A stretch of 60,828 bases of DNA from Proteobacteria bacterium ST_bin14 (GTDB lineage: Bacteria; Pseudomonadota; Alphaproteobacteria; Sphingomonadales; Sphingomonadaceae): the NCBI GenBank assembly GCA_002083655.1, contig MSXR01000022.1, positions 1 to 60,828 on the forward strand, in the 5' to 3' direction. The number at the start of each line of letters is the position of its first letter. The stretch's first letter is position 1. Below the pieces are notes generated by a model. That model was not told where the DNA came from, did no database searches, and saw nothing but the letters and a program-made list of their open reading frames with translations. Made by a program: the position numbers and the translations under genes. Shown piece after piece: positions 27,141-36,521 of the stretch.

Positions 27141-27325
27141 TTAACGGCAGCGCGCGTCGTTGCGCTGGCCATCCTTGTCGATGGCATTACCGGCGAGCGC
27201 ACCGCCGCCAGCACCCAGGATCGTGCCCAGCACCTTGGAGCCGCCCGGCGCGATCAGATTGCCCAGCAACCCGCCGACAGCTGCACCGACCACGAGGCCG
27301 GTCGTGCCATCAGGCGTGCAGGCAC
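27141..27325 (-). pseudogene. Glycine-zipper 2TM domain fragment
   Basis: Minus-strand codons encode a C-terminal glycine-zipper piece of roughly 60 residues, CTPDGTTGLVVGAAVGG...LGTILGAGGGALAGN...DARCR, typical of small envelope proteins whose genes normally also encode a signal peptide and a Cys/Arg-rich segment. Those N-terminal parts are missing: the frame runs upstream into the SRAP gene with no plausible start codon. The stop codon is intact. It is most likely a remnant left when the SRAP gene and its flank were placed here. Confidence 0.55.
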
Positions 27326-27331
27326 GATGCG

Positions 27332-27988
27332 CTAGCCCCGCACCACTGGCGCCACCCGCAGCGACCCGGCAGGCGCAGGCGTGATGAGATCGGCAGAGGG
27401 CACCGTGCCACCAATCCAGTCCGCCCAGTGCGCGCGCGGCATCAGCACGATCTGGCGGCTGTGATAGGGCGCGACATCGGGGCCGGGGGTGGTGGTGAGC
27501 ATGGTGAACGCCTCGCCCACCTGTTGATCGGCATGCCATAGCCCGGCGACGCAGAAGAATGCCGACCCGAGGGGGTTGGCATCGCCGGGGGAGAGCGAAA
27601 AGCACCATTTATCCTTCTTCGCGGATTTGGGCGCGCCGGGCGGGGGGGCGGTGAATTCATAAAAGCCATCAATGGGGATCAGGCACCGCCCGCCGGTGGC
27701 GCTGTTGCCAAAGCGGCGGCCCTCGCTGCGGAAATTATAGAGCGGGCGACCATTGGACATCGGCCAGCTCCACCGCCGCATGACGCCCTCTGCAGTGGGG
27801 GTGTGGGGGTCGGCGGGCGCCCCCGTGGCGCGCGCGGCGCGGATGATGAGCGTGGGATCAGTAATGCGGATAGACGCCACCGCCTGAAGATTGGGCAGCC
27901 CTTCAGGAAAGACGAGCGGCACCTTCAACTGCGACCAATCCTCCCGGATGATCCCAAGCGCGATACGGCGAGCGGCTTCATTGCACAT
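27332..27988 (-). CDS. SOS response-associated peptidase (SRAP / YedK / HMCES family)
   Basis: A 218-aa protein that forms a covalent DNA-protein crosslink with abasic sites in single-stranded DNA, protecting them. Family residues are visible: Cys2 right after the initiator Met (MCNEA rather than MCGRF), the Asn in YNFRSE, the Glu in GFYEF and the His in YHSRQIVLMPR. No LexA box is obvious just upstream. It ends next to a glycine-zipper gene fragment, with only a few bases between. Confidence 0.9.
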   Translation of the reverse strand: MCNEAARRIALGIIREDWSQLKVPLVFPEGLPNLQAVASIRITDPTLIIRAARATGAPADPHTPTAEGVMRRWSWPMSNGRPLYNFRSEGRRFGNSATGGRCLIPIDGFYEFTAPPPGAPKSAKKDKWCFSLSPGDANPLGSAFFCVAGLWHADQQVGEAFTMLTTTPGPDVAPYHSRQIVLMPRAHWADWIGGTVPSADLITPAPAGSLRVAPVVRG

Positions 27989-28046
27989 CGCGCGAGGCTA
28001 GGATGTAGCGAACGCTAAATCCAGCGCCCCTCGCGCGATCGGCCGG

Positions 28047-28101
28047 CGTCGCCCAAGCGACGACCGACGCGTTCCGGGTAAAGGATGCCCCGCATCCTTT
28101 A
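28047..28101. repeat. Palindrome-rich spacer between SRAP and brnT
   Basis: Two stem-loops lie here: gtcgcccaagcgac at about 28049-28062 and a ten-base-pair stem TAAAGGATGC / GCATCCTTTA with a CCC loop at 28079-28101. There is no T-run in either direction. The 220-bp spacer (27989-28208) otherwise holds only the brnT promoter. Confidence 0.5.
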
Positions 28102-28171
28102 GGCCATGCCGGGGGCAGGGCCGACTCGCAACGGGCTTTGCCGCGGCGGTGCGCCCGAATGCTTCCCCCAA

Positions 28172-28199
28172 TTGACAACCCCAATTCCGTAGTTACATA
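28172..28199 (+). promoter_or_regulatory. Promoter of the brnTA operon
   Basis: TTGACA at 28172-28177 and TACATA at 28194-28199 with a 16-base spacer form a near-consensus sigma-70 promoter. The expected transcription start (about 28206) is three bases before the GTG of brnT, so the mRNA would be nearly leaderless. CCCCAATT occurs twice (28166-28173 and 28179-28186) across the -35 region and might be an antitoxin operator. Confidence 0.6.
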
Positions 28200-28208
28200 T
28201 TCCCAGGC

Positions 28209-28481
28209 GTGGAGATCAGCTTCGACCCCACCAAGCGCCAGAAGACGCTAATCGAGCGTGGCATCGACTTCGCCGATGCTGGCGCATTGTTTGATGACCC
28301 GAGCTACACGGTGGCGGATGACCGGTTCGACTATCCCGAGCCGCGCTTTCTGACCTTCGGGATGCTCGACGGCAGGCTGATGATAGCAGCATGGACGCCG
28401 ACCGAGAGCGGCGTTCGCGTGATATCAATGAGGAAGTGCAATGAGCGAGAAAGAGCCAGTTTTGCCGCCCGAATGGGATGA
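28209..28481 (+). CDS. brnT: BrnT family toxin
   Basis: A 90-aa type II toxin with a RelE-like ribonuclease fold; BrnT proteins cleave RNA and stop growth until neutralised by BrnA. Family features are the N-terminal SFDPTKR, the GxDFADA helix and the C-terminal VRVISMRKCNERER, which includes conserved Arg and Glu residues. The start is GTG 28209, only about ten bases after the -10 element. Its 3' end overlaps brnA by 41 bases, the usual toxin-first layout of this system. Confidence 0.9.
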   Translation: MEISFDPTKRQKTLIERGIDFADAGALFDDPSYTVADDRFDYPEPRFLTFGMLDGRLMIAAWTPTESGVRVISMRKCNERERASFAARMG

Positions 28482-28734
28482 CCCCGATCTGCCCGAATGG
28501 ACCGACGAAATGTTCGACGTCGCGGCATTTTCGGTCGGCGGCAAGGTGATCCGTGAAGCGACGGGCTATCTTGGTCCGAACGGCGTGATGCGCGGTCGTC
28601 CCCCGGTGCGCGGGGTGGCGAAGCAACAGGTGACGCTGCGGATTGATCCTGATGTGATCGCGAAGTTTCGTGAGGACGGGCCGGGCTGGCAAGCGCGGAT
28701 GAACGAGGCGCTGCGGAAGGCGGTGGGGTTATGA
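28441..28734 (+). CDS. brnA: BrnA family antitoxin
   Basis: A 97-aa antitoxin. The N-terminal part is acidic (PPEWDDPDLPEWTDEMF) and likely wraps the toxin; the C-terminal KQQVTLRIDPDVIAKFRE...GWQARMNEALR is a ribbon-helix-helix DNA-binding domain through which BrnA represses its own operon. It overlaps brnT by 41 bases and the next tiny ORF by four bases (ATGA). Confidence 0.92.
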   Translation: MSEKEPVLPPEWDDPDLPEWTDEMFDVAAFSVGGKVIREATGYLGPNGVMRGRPPVRGVAKQQVTLRIDPDVIAKFREDGPGWQARMNEALRKAVGL

Positions 28735-28889
28735 CAAACAATGACGAGGAGCGATTGAAGCGCCGCGACCGGCAGGTGATTAGGACGGAGGACCTGGATG
28801 ACGAAACGCTACAGGCCATCCTCGACGCCGAAGTACCCGCTGAATCGATCGCACTCAACTACCTCATGGACGATGCCGAAACCGCCTGA
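28731..28889 (+). CDS. Tiny third ORF of the brnTA operon
   Basis: A 52-aa open frame starting at the ATG that overlaps the brnA stop in ATGA and ending at TGA 28887-28889. It encodes an acidic, helical peptide (MTNNDEERLKRRDRQVIRTE at the start) without a recognised domain. The overlap and clean codon use support real, coupled translation. It might be an accessory partner of the toxin-antitoxin pair or an unrelated small protein. Confidence 0.55.
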   Translation: MTNNDEERLKRRDRQVIRTEDLDDETLQAILDAEVPAESIALNYLMDDAETA

Positions 28890-29000
28890 CGTTGTCTCAG
28901 TCATCTAGCAAAGCGAAAGAGGCGGAGGCAGGCAAGGGTTCTGACTGAAGGACCTGCCGTCTGGCGAGAACGACTAGAGTTTTGTGTATTTGGTAAACTG

Positions 29001-29669
29001 TCACCGTAATCGATTTTCGTCGAGTTCTCTTGAAAAATCAGCCTTACCCTTCAATTGATAATCAGCGAGAATTCTGACTCTTCGAAAAATGCTCAGCAGT
29101 ATTTTGAGAGATATCAAAGGATTTGCTGTGCGCTCGTGCACTGCCTGTGGCGACGGCAATCCGAGTATCGTAGACATATGCCTAGCACTATCCTCCACTA
29201 ATTGCATATCATCGCGTGAAAGCTCATTTTTGGCCTTTTCCAGTTCAATCCTAAGCAACTTTCTTTTCATAAGATCAGTAATAATAGAATTGTATATACG
29301 GTTGCAACGTTCAATAGATCCAGCAACGCGATTTACCACAAAGCAAAGGGCAAGTGCATTGGACATGTATAAAGTGAGCTCTATCCATCCTGGGGATGAA
29401 TACTGGATAGAAGCCACGCGAGGTCGTTCTTTTATGGGCGTAGCAACTTTCAGCTGATTGTAGAAATTAACAGCGCTATATCCACCCTGCCATGGGAACG
29501 CACGAAACGCTCGTTCCACTCGTTCTTCAACTTCATTATCTGCTGACGGCAATATAGCATCGAGCGCGAAATACACCTGCTCGAATGCTCGCGGAAATCG
29601 ATAGAGATCGTCCAATGACCATCGACCGTCGATTGGAATGCCAAAATATCCATAATCACTAGAAGCCAT
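29001..29669 (-). CDS. Unknown protein of the AT-rich HEPN operon
   Basis: A 222-aa protein of no family I can name with confidence. A segment around residues 85-120 (SIQYSSPGWIELTLYMSNAL followed by ALCFVVNRVAG) is hydrophobic and could be a membrane or amphipathic helix; the part after it (about 125-165) is charged and probably a helical hairpin. It is the third gene after DUF5343 and the HEPN gene, with an eight-base gap to the HEPN stop. The base composition is markedly AT-rich compared with the rest of the window, suggesting transfer. Confidence 0.7.
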   Translation of the reverse strand: MASSDYGYFGIPIDGRWSLDDLYRFPRAFEQVYFALDAILPSADNEVEERVERAFRAFPWQGGYSAVNFYNQLKVATPIKERPRVASIQYSSPGWIELTLYMSNALALCFVVNRVAGSIERCNRIYNSIITDLMKRKLLRIELEKAKNELSRDDMQLVEDSARHMSTILGLPSPQAVHERTANPLISLKILLSIFRRVRILADYQLKGKADFSRELDENRLR

Positions 29670-29677
29670 GAATAGCC

Positions 29678-30268
29678 CTATTCCATTAATTTATACCAGT
29701 CTCGTACGGCTAACTTTAGGCGTATCGCCTCTTCTTCGGGTAGGAAGTTACAATGGGCTATAGGGCCCCTGACCAAATTTAGCCTGTTAATCACTCTAAG
29801 CACTCTATTTCTAGAAGCGTTTGAAAACATTCCAGAAAATACATCCCAGTTTTCTCTTATGATTTCGCCGAGTTCTCCGAACGTCGTATAATCAAGAAAT
29901 CTCTCAGATCGAGGAGGGAGGCCTTCTGCGGCTTCTCGATCTAGATTTTTCTTTGCATTTTCCCGCACGGCCTGAGGAACGGCGCCGTCCCACCAGCCAG
30001 TTCCTTTGCTATCTTCGAGAGCCCCTTCGATAAGGTCACGGATATCATTTTCAAGGATATAGAATAGTCGATAAAACTCGCTCATTCTTTCCGCGTCCGC
30101 CACCGTGCCAAAATCCACTTGTCGAAGGTAGTCTGCAACAAGTGAATCTGCCTGTATCTCGAGCGCACCCCGAGAAGCGTTCACGTTTTCTCTATTCATC
30201 GCGGCACGCAAATCACGCGTGAGCACCGCAGACTTTAGAAAGAATAGCTCTAAATTAAACGTGTTCAC
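29678..30268 (-). CDS. Swt1-type HEPN domain protein (putative RNase)
   Basis: A 196-aa protein whose residues 64-195 match the Swt1-like HEPN domain: it begins FYRLFYILENDIRDLIE, has DYTTFGELGEIIRENWDVF in the middle and ends with RLNLVRGPIAHCN. The last block carries the HEPN active-site motif R-x4-H (Arg167, His172), so an RNA-cleaving activity is likely. The N-terminal 60 residues are of unknown type. Its GTG start overlaps the DUF5343 stop in GTGA, so translation is coupled. Being AT-rich, it was probably acquired horizontally. Confidence 0.8.
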   Translation of the reverse strand: MNTFNLELFFLKSAVLTRDLRAAMNRENVNASRGALEIQADSLVADYLRQVDFGTVADAERMSEFYRLFYILENDIRDLIEGALEDSKGTGWWDGAVPQAVRENAKKNLDREAAEGLPPRSERFLDYTTFGELGEIIRENWDVFSGMFSNASRNRVLRVINRLNLVRGPIAHCNFLPEEEAIRLKLAVRDWYKLME

Positions 30269-30975
30269 TTCAACAAGTTTTCATTTAAACTACGGAATAT
30301 CGCATTAAATACAGCGATGTTTTCTGTTTCAGGGAGAACTATATTGATATTATACGATATACCAAGCGTGCCGCCGCTAAGGCGTGACGAGGCTCCAGGA
30401 GATATATTGTGGTCTATGGTAGGTGAATTAGCATTGCTCTGTTCGCTAACCGAAGAAACGTCGCCATGAATAAAACCTCTCAACGCGTCAAAAGTTTGAT
30501 ACATTAGCCTCACAATGGGGTCGGATCTTTTCAGGCCGGTGATCTCGACGATCGTATCTTTGACGCCACCCTCGTCGGCTTTGTGAATGTACTCGTTGCG
30601 ACGGAAAAGTTCCGAAAATGCGTGCTTTATACCTTCGTAAGCAGCCTGACTTCGTCCCCCGTCCGTTTTGAACTTGGAGTAAAGAAGGGTAGGCGCACCG
30701 TCGGCACCTATGAACTGCATTTTTTTGAGAAGGGGCGGAACGCTACGGGCTGAACCCCCCGACAATTTGAGTATCGTTTCCATGTAGTTTGCCCCAAATT
30801 TGTCGGGGCGTTCCGCCGGAATGATTAGCTCAAGCGCCTTTTTAAAAACACCAGGTGAGGTAGTGTAAGGGATGCCGCCTTTAATTTCGCGTCGTTCTCT
30901 ATCGGCTGTAAGACTCGGCTGCGCTGCTCGATCGCCAGCCGCTGCGGCGGCCTGCTCACCTGAATTGTTTGCCAT
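30265..30975 (-). CDS. DUF5343 domain protein
   Basis: A 236-aa protein with the DUF5343 core at about residues 35-170: IPYTTSPGVFKKALELI, a KLSGGSARSVPPLLKKMQFI block resembling a winged helix, and a C-terminal helical part. The end (LGISYNINIVLPETENIAVF) forms the short beta/alpha tail usual for the family. The function is unknown; a nucleic-acid-binding sensor or adaptor is plausible. It is the first gene of a three-gene operon with a HEPN gene. Its ribosome-binding site sits inside a small hairpin. Confidence 0.75.
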   Translation of the reverse strand: MANNSGEQAAAAAGDRAAQPSLTADRERREIKGGIPYTTSPGVFKKALELIIPAERPDKFGANYMETILKLSGGSARSVPPLLKKMQFIGADGAPTLLYSKFKTDGGRSQAAYEGIKHAFSELFRRNEYIHKADEGGVKDTIVEITGLKRSDPIVRLMYQTFDALRGFIHGDVSSVSEQSNANSPTIDHNISPGASSRLSGGTLGISYNINIVLPETENIAVFNAIFRSLNENLLK

Positions 30976-30984
30976 GATTTTACC

Positions 30985-31000
30985 CTCGCTTGGTTGCGAG
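30985..31000 (-). promoter_or_regulatory. Hairpin overlapping the DUF5343 ribosome-binding site
   Basis: On the minus strand CTCGC-AACCAA-GCGAG forms a five-base-pair stem whose 3' arm runs into the GCGAGGG Shine-Dalgarno, about nine bases before ATG. It could lower translation of the operon. The stem is short, so this is tentative. Confidence 0.35.
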
Positions 31001-31010
31001 TCTATGCGAT

Positions 31011-31040
31011 TCTATAGGCGAGGCAAATCGGGAATGTTAA
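31011..31040 (-). promoter_or_regulatory. Putative promoter of the DUF5343-HEPN operon
   Basis: On the minus strand TTAACA (31035-31040) and TATAGA (31011-31016) are spaced by 18 bases, about 35 bases ahead of the DUF5343 start. It is a fair sigma-70 match in AT-rich DNA. Confidence 0.45.
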
Positions 31041-31103
31041 TTAGATTAGGGAGGTCTTACTCTTGGTCTGAAACGGCTCCGCCGCGACCAAATCCTTCCC
31101 ACT

Positions 31104-34112
<3,009 letters not shown>

Positions 34113-34122
34113 GAGGGTATCT

Positions 34123-34137
34123 GTTCCATATTTGTTC
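34123..34137. promoter_or_regulatory. LexA (SOS) box of uvrA
   Basis: GTTC (34123-34126), seven bases, GTTC (34134-34137): a perfect match to the alphaproteobacterial LexA site GTTCN7GTTC, equal to GAACN7GAAC on the uvrA strand. It lies 11 bases upstream of the uvrA start codon, where a bound repressor would block transcription or initiation. Confidence 0.85.
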
Positions 34138-34261
34138 AATGCGGGCAAGCAGGCTTTAGACGTGGGTGGCGCGCGCCAAAAGGGCAAGCGTGCTCTTGAA
34201 CAATGATAGTGTATTACCTATTTCATACACTAGGTCCGGTGCAGACCCGATGGAGAGCGCA

Positions 34262-34639
34262 ATGGCGAAGAAAAAGGACAAGAAGGGCAAATTGCCCAAG
34301 GAAATCGCCGGGATCAAGATCCCGAAGGAGTTCCGCAAAACGGGTGAGGCGTTGATCGCCACGGCCAATTCACCCGCCGGGCGCGAGTTGCTGATGAGCG
34401 GGGCAGCGGCCATGATCGCAGGCCTGGCGACGCGGATGCGCGCTGGCGGCCAACCCGGCAGCGGCACAGCACCGCACATGGCGCCACCGCCGCGCGAAAC
34501 CGAGACAAACGACAACAGCCAGCCAGGCTTTGATCCCGAAGCGGCTGGTGCACGGTTGGCGCAGCGCATCATCGATGTGATCGGCATGGCCGCCAATAGT
34601 GGCCGCCGCACACCGGGCAGCGGGCCGGCGAGCGACTAA
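34262..34639 (+). CDS. Small hypothetical protein divergent from uvrA
   Basis: A 125-aa protein with a lysine-rich start (MAKKKDKKGKLPKEIAGIKI), a central Ala/Gly helix (about residues 45-62) and a disordered Pro/Thr-rich stretch. I do not recognise a domain. ATG 34262 is chosen because the frame upstream to 34166 crosses the promoter region. It is divergent from uvrA and might share its LexA-controlled region, although its own start is 124 bases from the box. Confidence 0.6.
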   Translation: MAKKKDKKGKLPKEIAGIKIPKEFRKTGEALIATANSPAGRELLMSGAAAMIAGLATRMRAGGQPGSGTAPHMAPPPRETETNDNSQPGFDPEAAGARLAQRIIDVIGMAANSGRRTPGSGPASD

Positions 34640-34761
34640 CACCGGGCAATCGCACCGGTGGCAATCGGCAAGCTGATCCCCTACATAAGCGTCATGGACG
34701 AGCGGCACGGCCAATGGTTGCTATCACGCGACCCGCCATCCCCCGCCAGGTTGATCACGGC

Positions 34762-35385
34762 ATGACGACGACAGAGGCGATACATCCCCCCGAGCCCACG
34801 ATGCTGGCATTGATCGAGCGAAGCCCGATCGCGTCGGTGATCAGCGATCCGCGCCATCCCGATAACCCGATTGTGGCGTGTAACGATGCTTTTTGCGCGC
34901 TGACCGGCTATCCTCGAGAAGAGGTGGTTGGCCGCAATTGCCGCTTCCTGTCTGGCCCCGGCACGGAACCCTGGCTGTCGGAGCAAATCCGCAAGGGTGT
35001 GCGCGAACACAAGCCCGTGCTGGTCGAAATTCTGAATTATAAGCGCGACGGCATGCCGTTTCGCAACGCGGTGCTGGTTGCGCCAATCTATGGCGATGGC
35101 GACGAGCTGGTCTATTTCCTGGGATCGCAGGTCGAGATTGATGACGACGCCCCCGCCCCCACCAGCCTGCGCCGCATCCGCGCCGCCGAACTGGTGAAAA
35201 CGCTGTCGCAGCGGCAATGGCAGGTGCTGAAACTCGCATCGAACGGCCTGCTGAACAAACAAATTGCCGCCGAACTCGGCCTATCCGAAAAAACGGTGAA
35301 AATGCACCGCGCCATCCTGATGGACCGGCTGGGCACGCCCACGACAGCGGACATGATCCGCGTGGCGGTGGAGGCCGGGCTGTAG
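34762..35385 (+). CDS. LOV-HTH blue-light photoreceptor transcription factor (EL222-like)
   Basis: A 207-aa regulator. Residues 12-125 form a LOV/PAS domain with the flavin motif GRNCRFLSG; Cys60 is the adduct-forming cysteine, and the FMN-contacting Asn (NYKRDG) and Gln123 (FLGSQ) are present. Residues 143-207 form a LuxR/NarL-type HTH (LSQRQWQVLKLASNGLLNKQ ... LSEKTVKMHR). The order and wording closely follow EL222 from Erythrobacter, in which light releases the HTH to dimerise and activate transcription. The start could also be ATG 34714. The TAG stop is the first three bases of a MITE-like element. Confidence 0.92.
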   Translation: MTTTEAIHPPEPTMLALIERSPIASVISDPRHPDNPIVACNDAFCALTGYPREEVVGRNCRFLSGPGTEPWLSEQIRKGVREHKPVLVEILNYKRDGMPFRNAVLVAPIYGDGDELVYFLGSQVEIDDDAPAPTSLRRIRAAELVKTLSQRQWQVLKLASNGLLNKQIAAELGLSEKTVKMHRAILMDRLGTPTTADMIRVAVEAGL

Positions 35386-35517
35386 AGCATCGTGCTTGAA
35401 ATATGAATCGTCATTGCGAGCGCAGCGAAGCAATCCAGCGGCGTGCTCGCGGACAGGCTAGATTGCTTCGCTGCGCTCGCAATGACGGGTGATCCTGAAT
35501 TACGGCACGATGCTCTA
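35383..35517. repeat. MITE-like element, complete copy 1
   Basis: A 135-bp element bounded by the terminal inverted repeats TAGAGCATCGTGC and GCACGATGCTCTA. Inside are two facing copies of a REP-like palindrome (attgcgagcgcagcgaagca and its complement). It has no coding capacity, so movement would need a transposase elsewhere. The left end supplies the stop codon of the LOV gene. Flanking TA dinucleotides at both ends suggest a TA target duplication. Confidence 0.85.
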
Positions 35518-35716
35518 GGCGAAGTCTTTCGGCCTATGGCCCATTAGCCGTATCGCTCGCCAGATATCGTAGCCGTATCAGGGATGCGGACGTCACGAAC
35601 GGTTTCGCGAGCTTTCAGATTCAGCCCATCTGGGAGCACTCCGCGTTCGGCGCATCCCTCTGCCGATGTCGATCGTGACGTCCAACCTTGCCCCGGCCAA
35701 GCGATAACCAGCGCGA
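35518..35716. other. Gene-free stretch with crossed inverted repeats
   Basis: This spacer between the LOV-gene repeat and the MOSC gene shows no convincing gene. It holds two inverted pairs: agggatgcg (35579-35587) with cgcatccct (35651-35659), and ggacgtcacga (35588-35598) with tcgtgacgtcc (35673-35683). The pairs run in crossed order, so they cannot form one simple hairpin. Confidence 0.5.
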
Positions 35717-36370
35717 TCAGCCCGCCCGTTCAAGCCGCCGCTGCGCGCTCAGCCGGATGTCCTCAGGCACTTCGGCCATTGCCGCCAGCGCGGCGAGTTC
35801 TTCCCGCGTCGCCTGCCCGCGATAGACGATCGCGACCAGGCGATCGAACGCAAAGGCCGGGTGCGGGCGATCGACCAGCGTTACGGCATCGCCGGCCGCG
35901 ATCAGGCCCGGCTGGAGAACCCGGTAATACCAGCCCGATCGGCCGTTGCGGAGCATGGCGTTTGGCAGCCGATCATTGCCGAATCGCAAGGCGAATTTGA
36001 AGCAGGGCTGGCGCGGCTGGCACACCTGCAGCCGGGCGGTGCCGATGGCATGAACATCACCCACGCACACCGTATCTTCGGCCATCCCGGCGATCGTCAG
36101 ATTCTCGCCGACGCCGCCCGCGATGAACTGATGCGCATGATCGGGAAATTCCGCCGCCCAGCGCGGATAATGCGCCGCAGGATAGGCATAGACGGCCTTG
36201 TCCGGCCCGCCATGCACCGTCAGGTCGGCCTGCGCATCGCCCAGCAACCCCATTGGCTCGACCTGCACCGGTCCCGTTACCCCGCTTTTGACAAAAGCGC
36301 TGGGCACGGACTTTGGCCCGAGCGGCGCAATCGCGCCGAGCTGAACCGACAGAAGCGTTGCATCGGCCAT
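35717..36370 (-). CDS. MOSC domain protein (YiiM-like)
   Basis: A 217-aa MOSC protein related to molybdenum-cofactor sulfurase C-terminal domains. The core LTVHGGPDKAVYAYP, GGVGENLTI and the cysteine pair CQPRQPC (Cys117, Cys123) fit YiiM-type proteins that use molybdenum cofactor to reduce N-hydroxylated compounds. A C-terminal three-helix extension (about 165-217) is normal for this subgroup. It lies between two MITE-like elements: copy 2 begins 18 bases upstream of its start codon, and copy 1 lies about 200 bases past its stop. Confidence 0.85.
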   Translation of the reverse strand: MADATLLSVQLGAIAPLGPKSVPSAFVKSGVTGPVQVEPMGLLGDAQADLTVHGGPDKAVYAYPAAHYPRWAAEFPDHAHQFIAGGVGENLTIAGMAEDTVCVGDVHAIGTARLQVCQPRQPCFKFALRFGNDRLPNAMLRNGRSGWYYRVLQPGLIAAGDAVTLVDRPHPAFAFDRLVAIVYRGQATREELAALAAMAEVPEDIRLSAQRRLERAG

Positions 36371-36387
36371 CGCGAGACCTTTCGACT

Positions 36388-36521
36388 TAGAGCATCGTGC
36401 TTGAAATATGAGTTGTCATTGCGAGCGCAGCGAAGCAATCCAGCGCGTGCTCGCGGACGGGCTGGATTGCTTCGCTGCGCTCGCAAAGACGGGTGATCCT
36501 AAATTACGCCACGATGCTCTA
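36388..36521. repeat. MITE-like element, complete copy 2
   Basis: A 134-bp copy nearly identical to that at 35383-35517, with ends TAGAGCATCG and CGATGCTCTA and the same inner facing palindromes. The last three bases CTA, read on the minus strand, are the TAG stop codon of lpdA. Together with copy 1 it brackets the MOSC gene in direct orientation. Confidence 0.85.
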
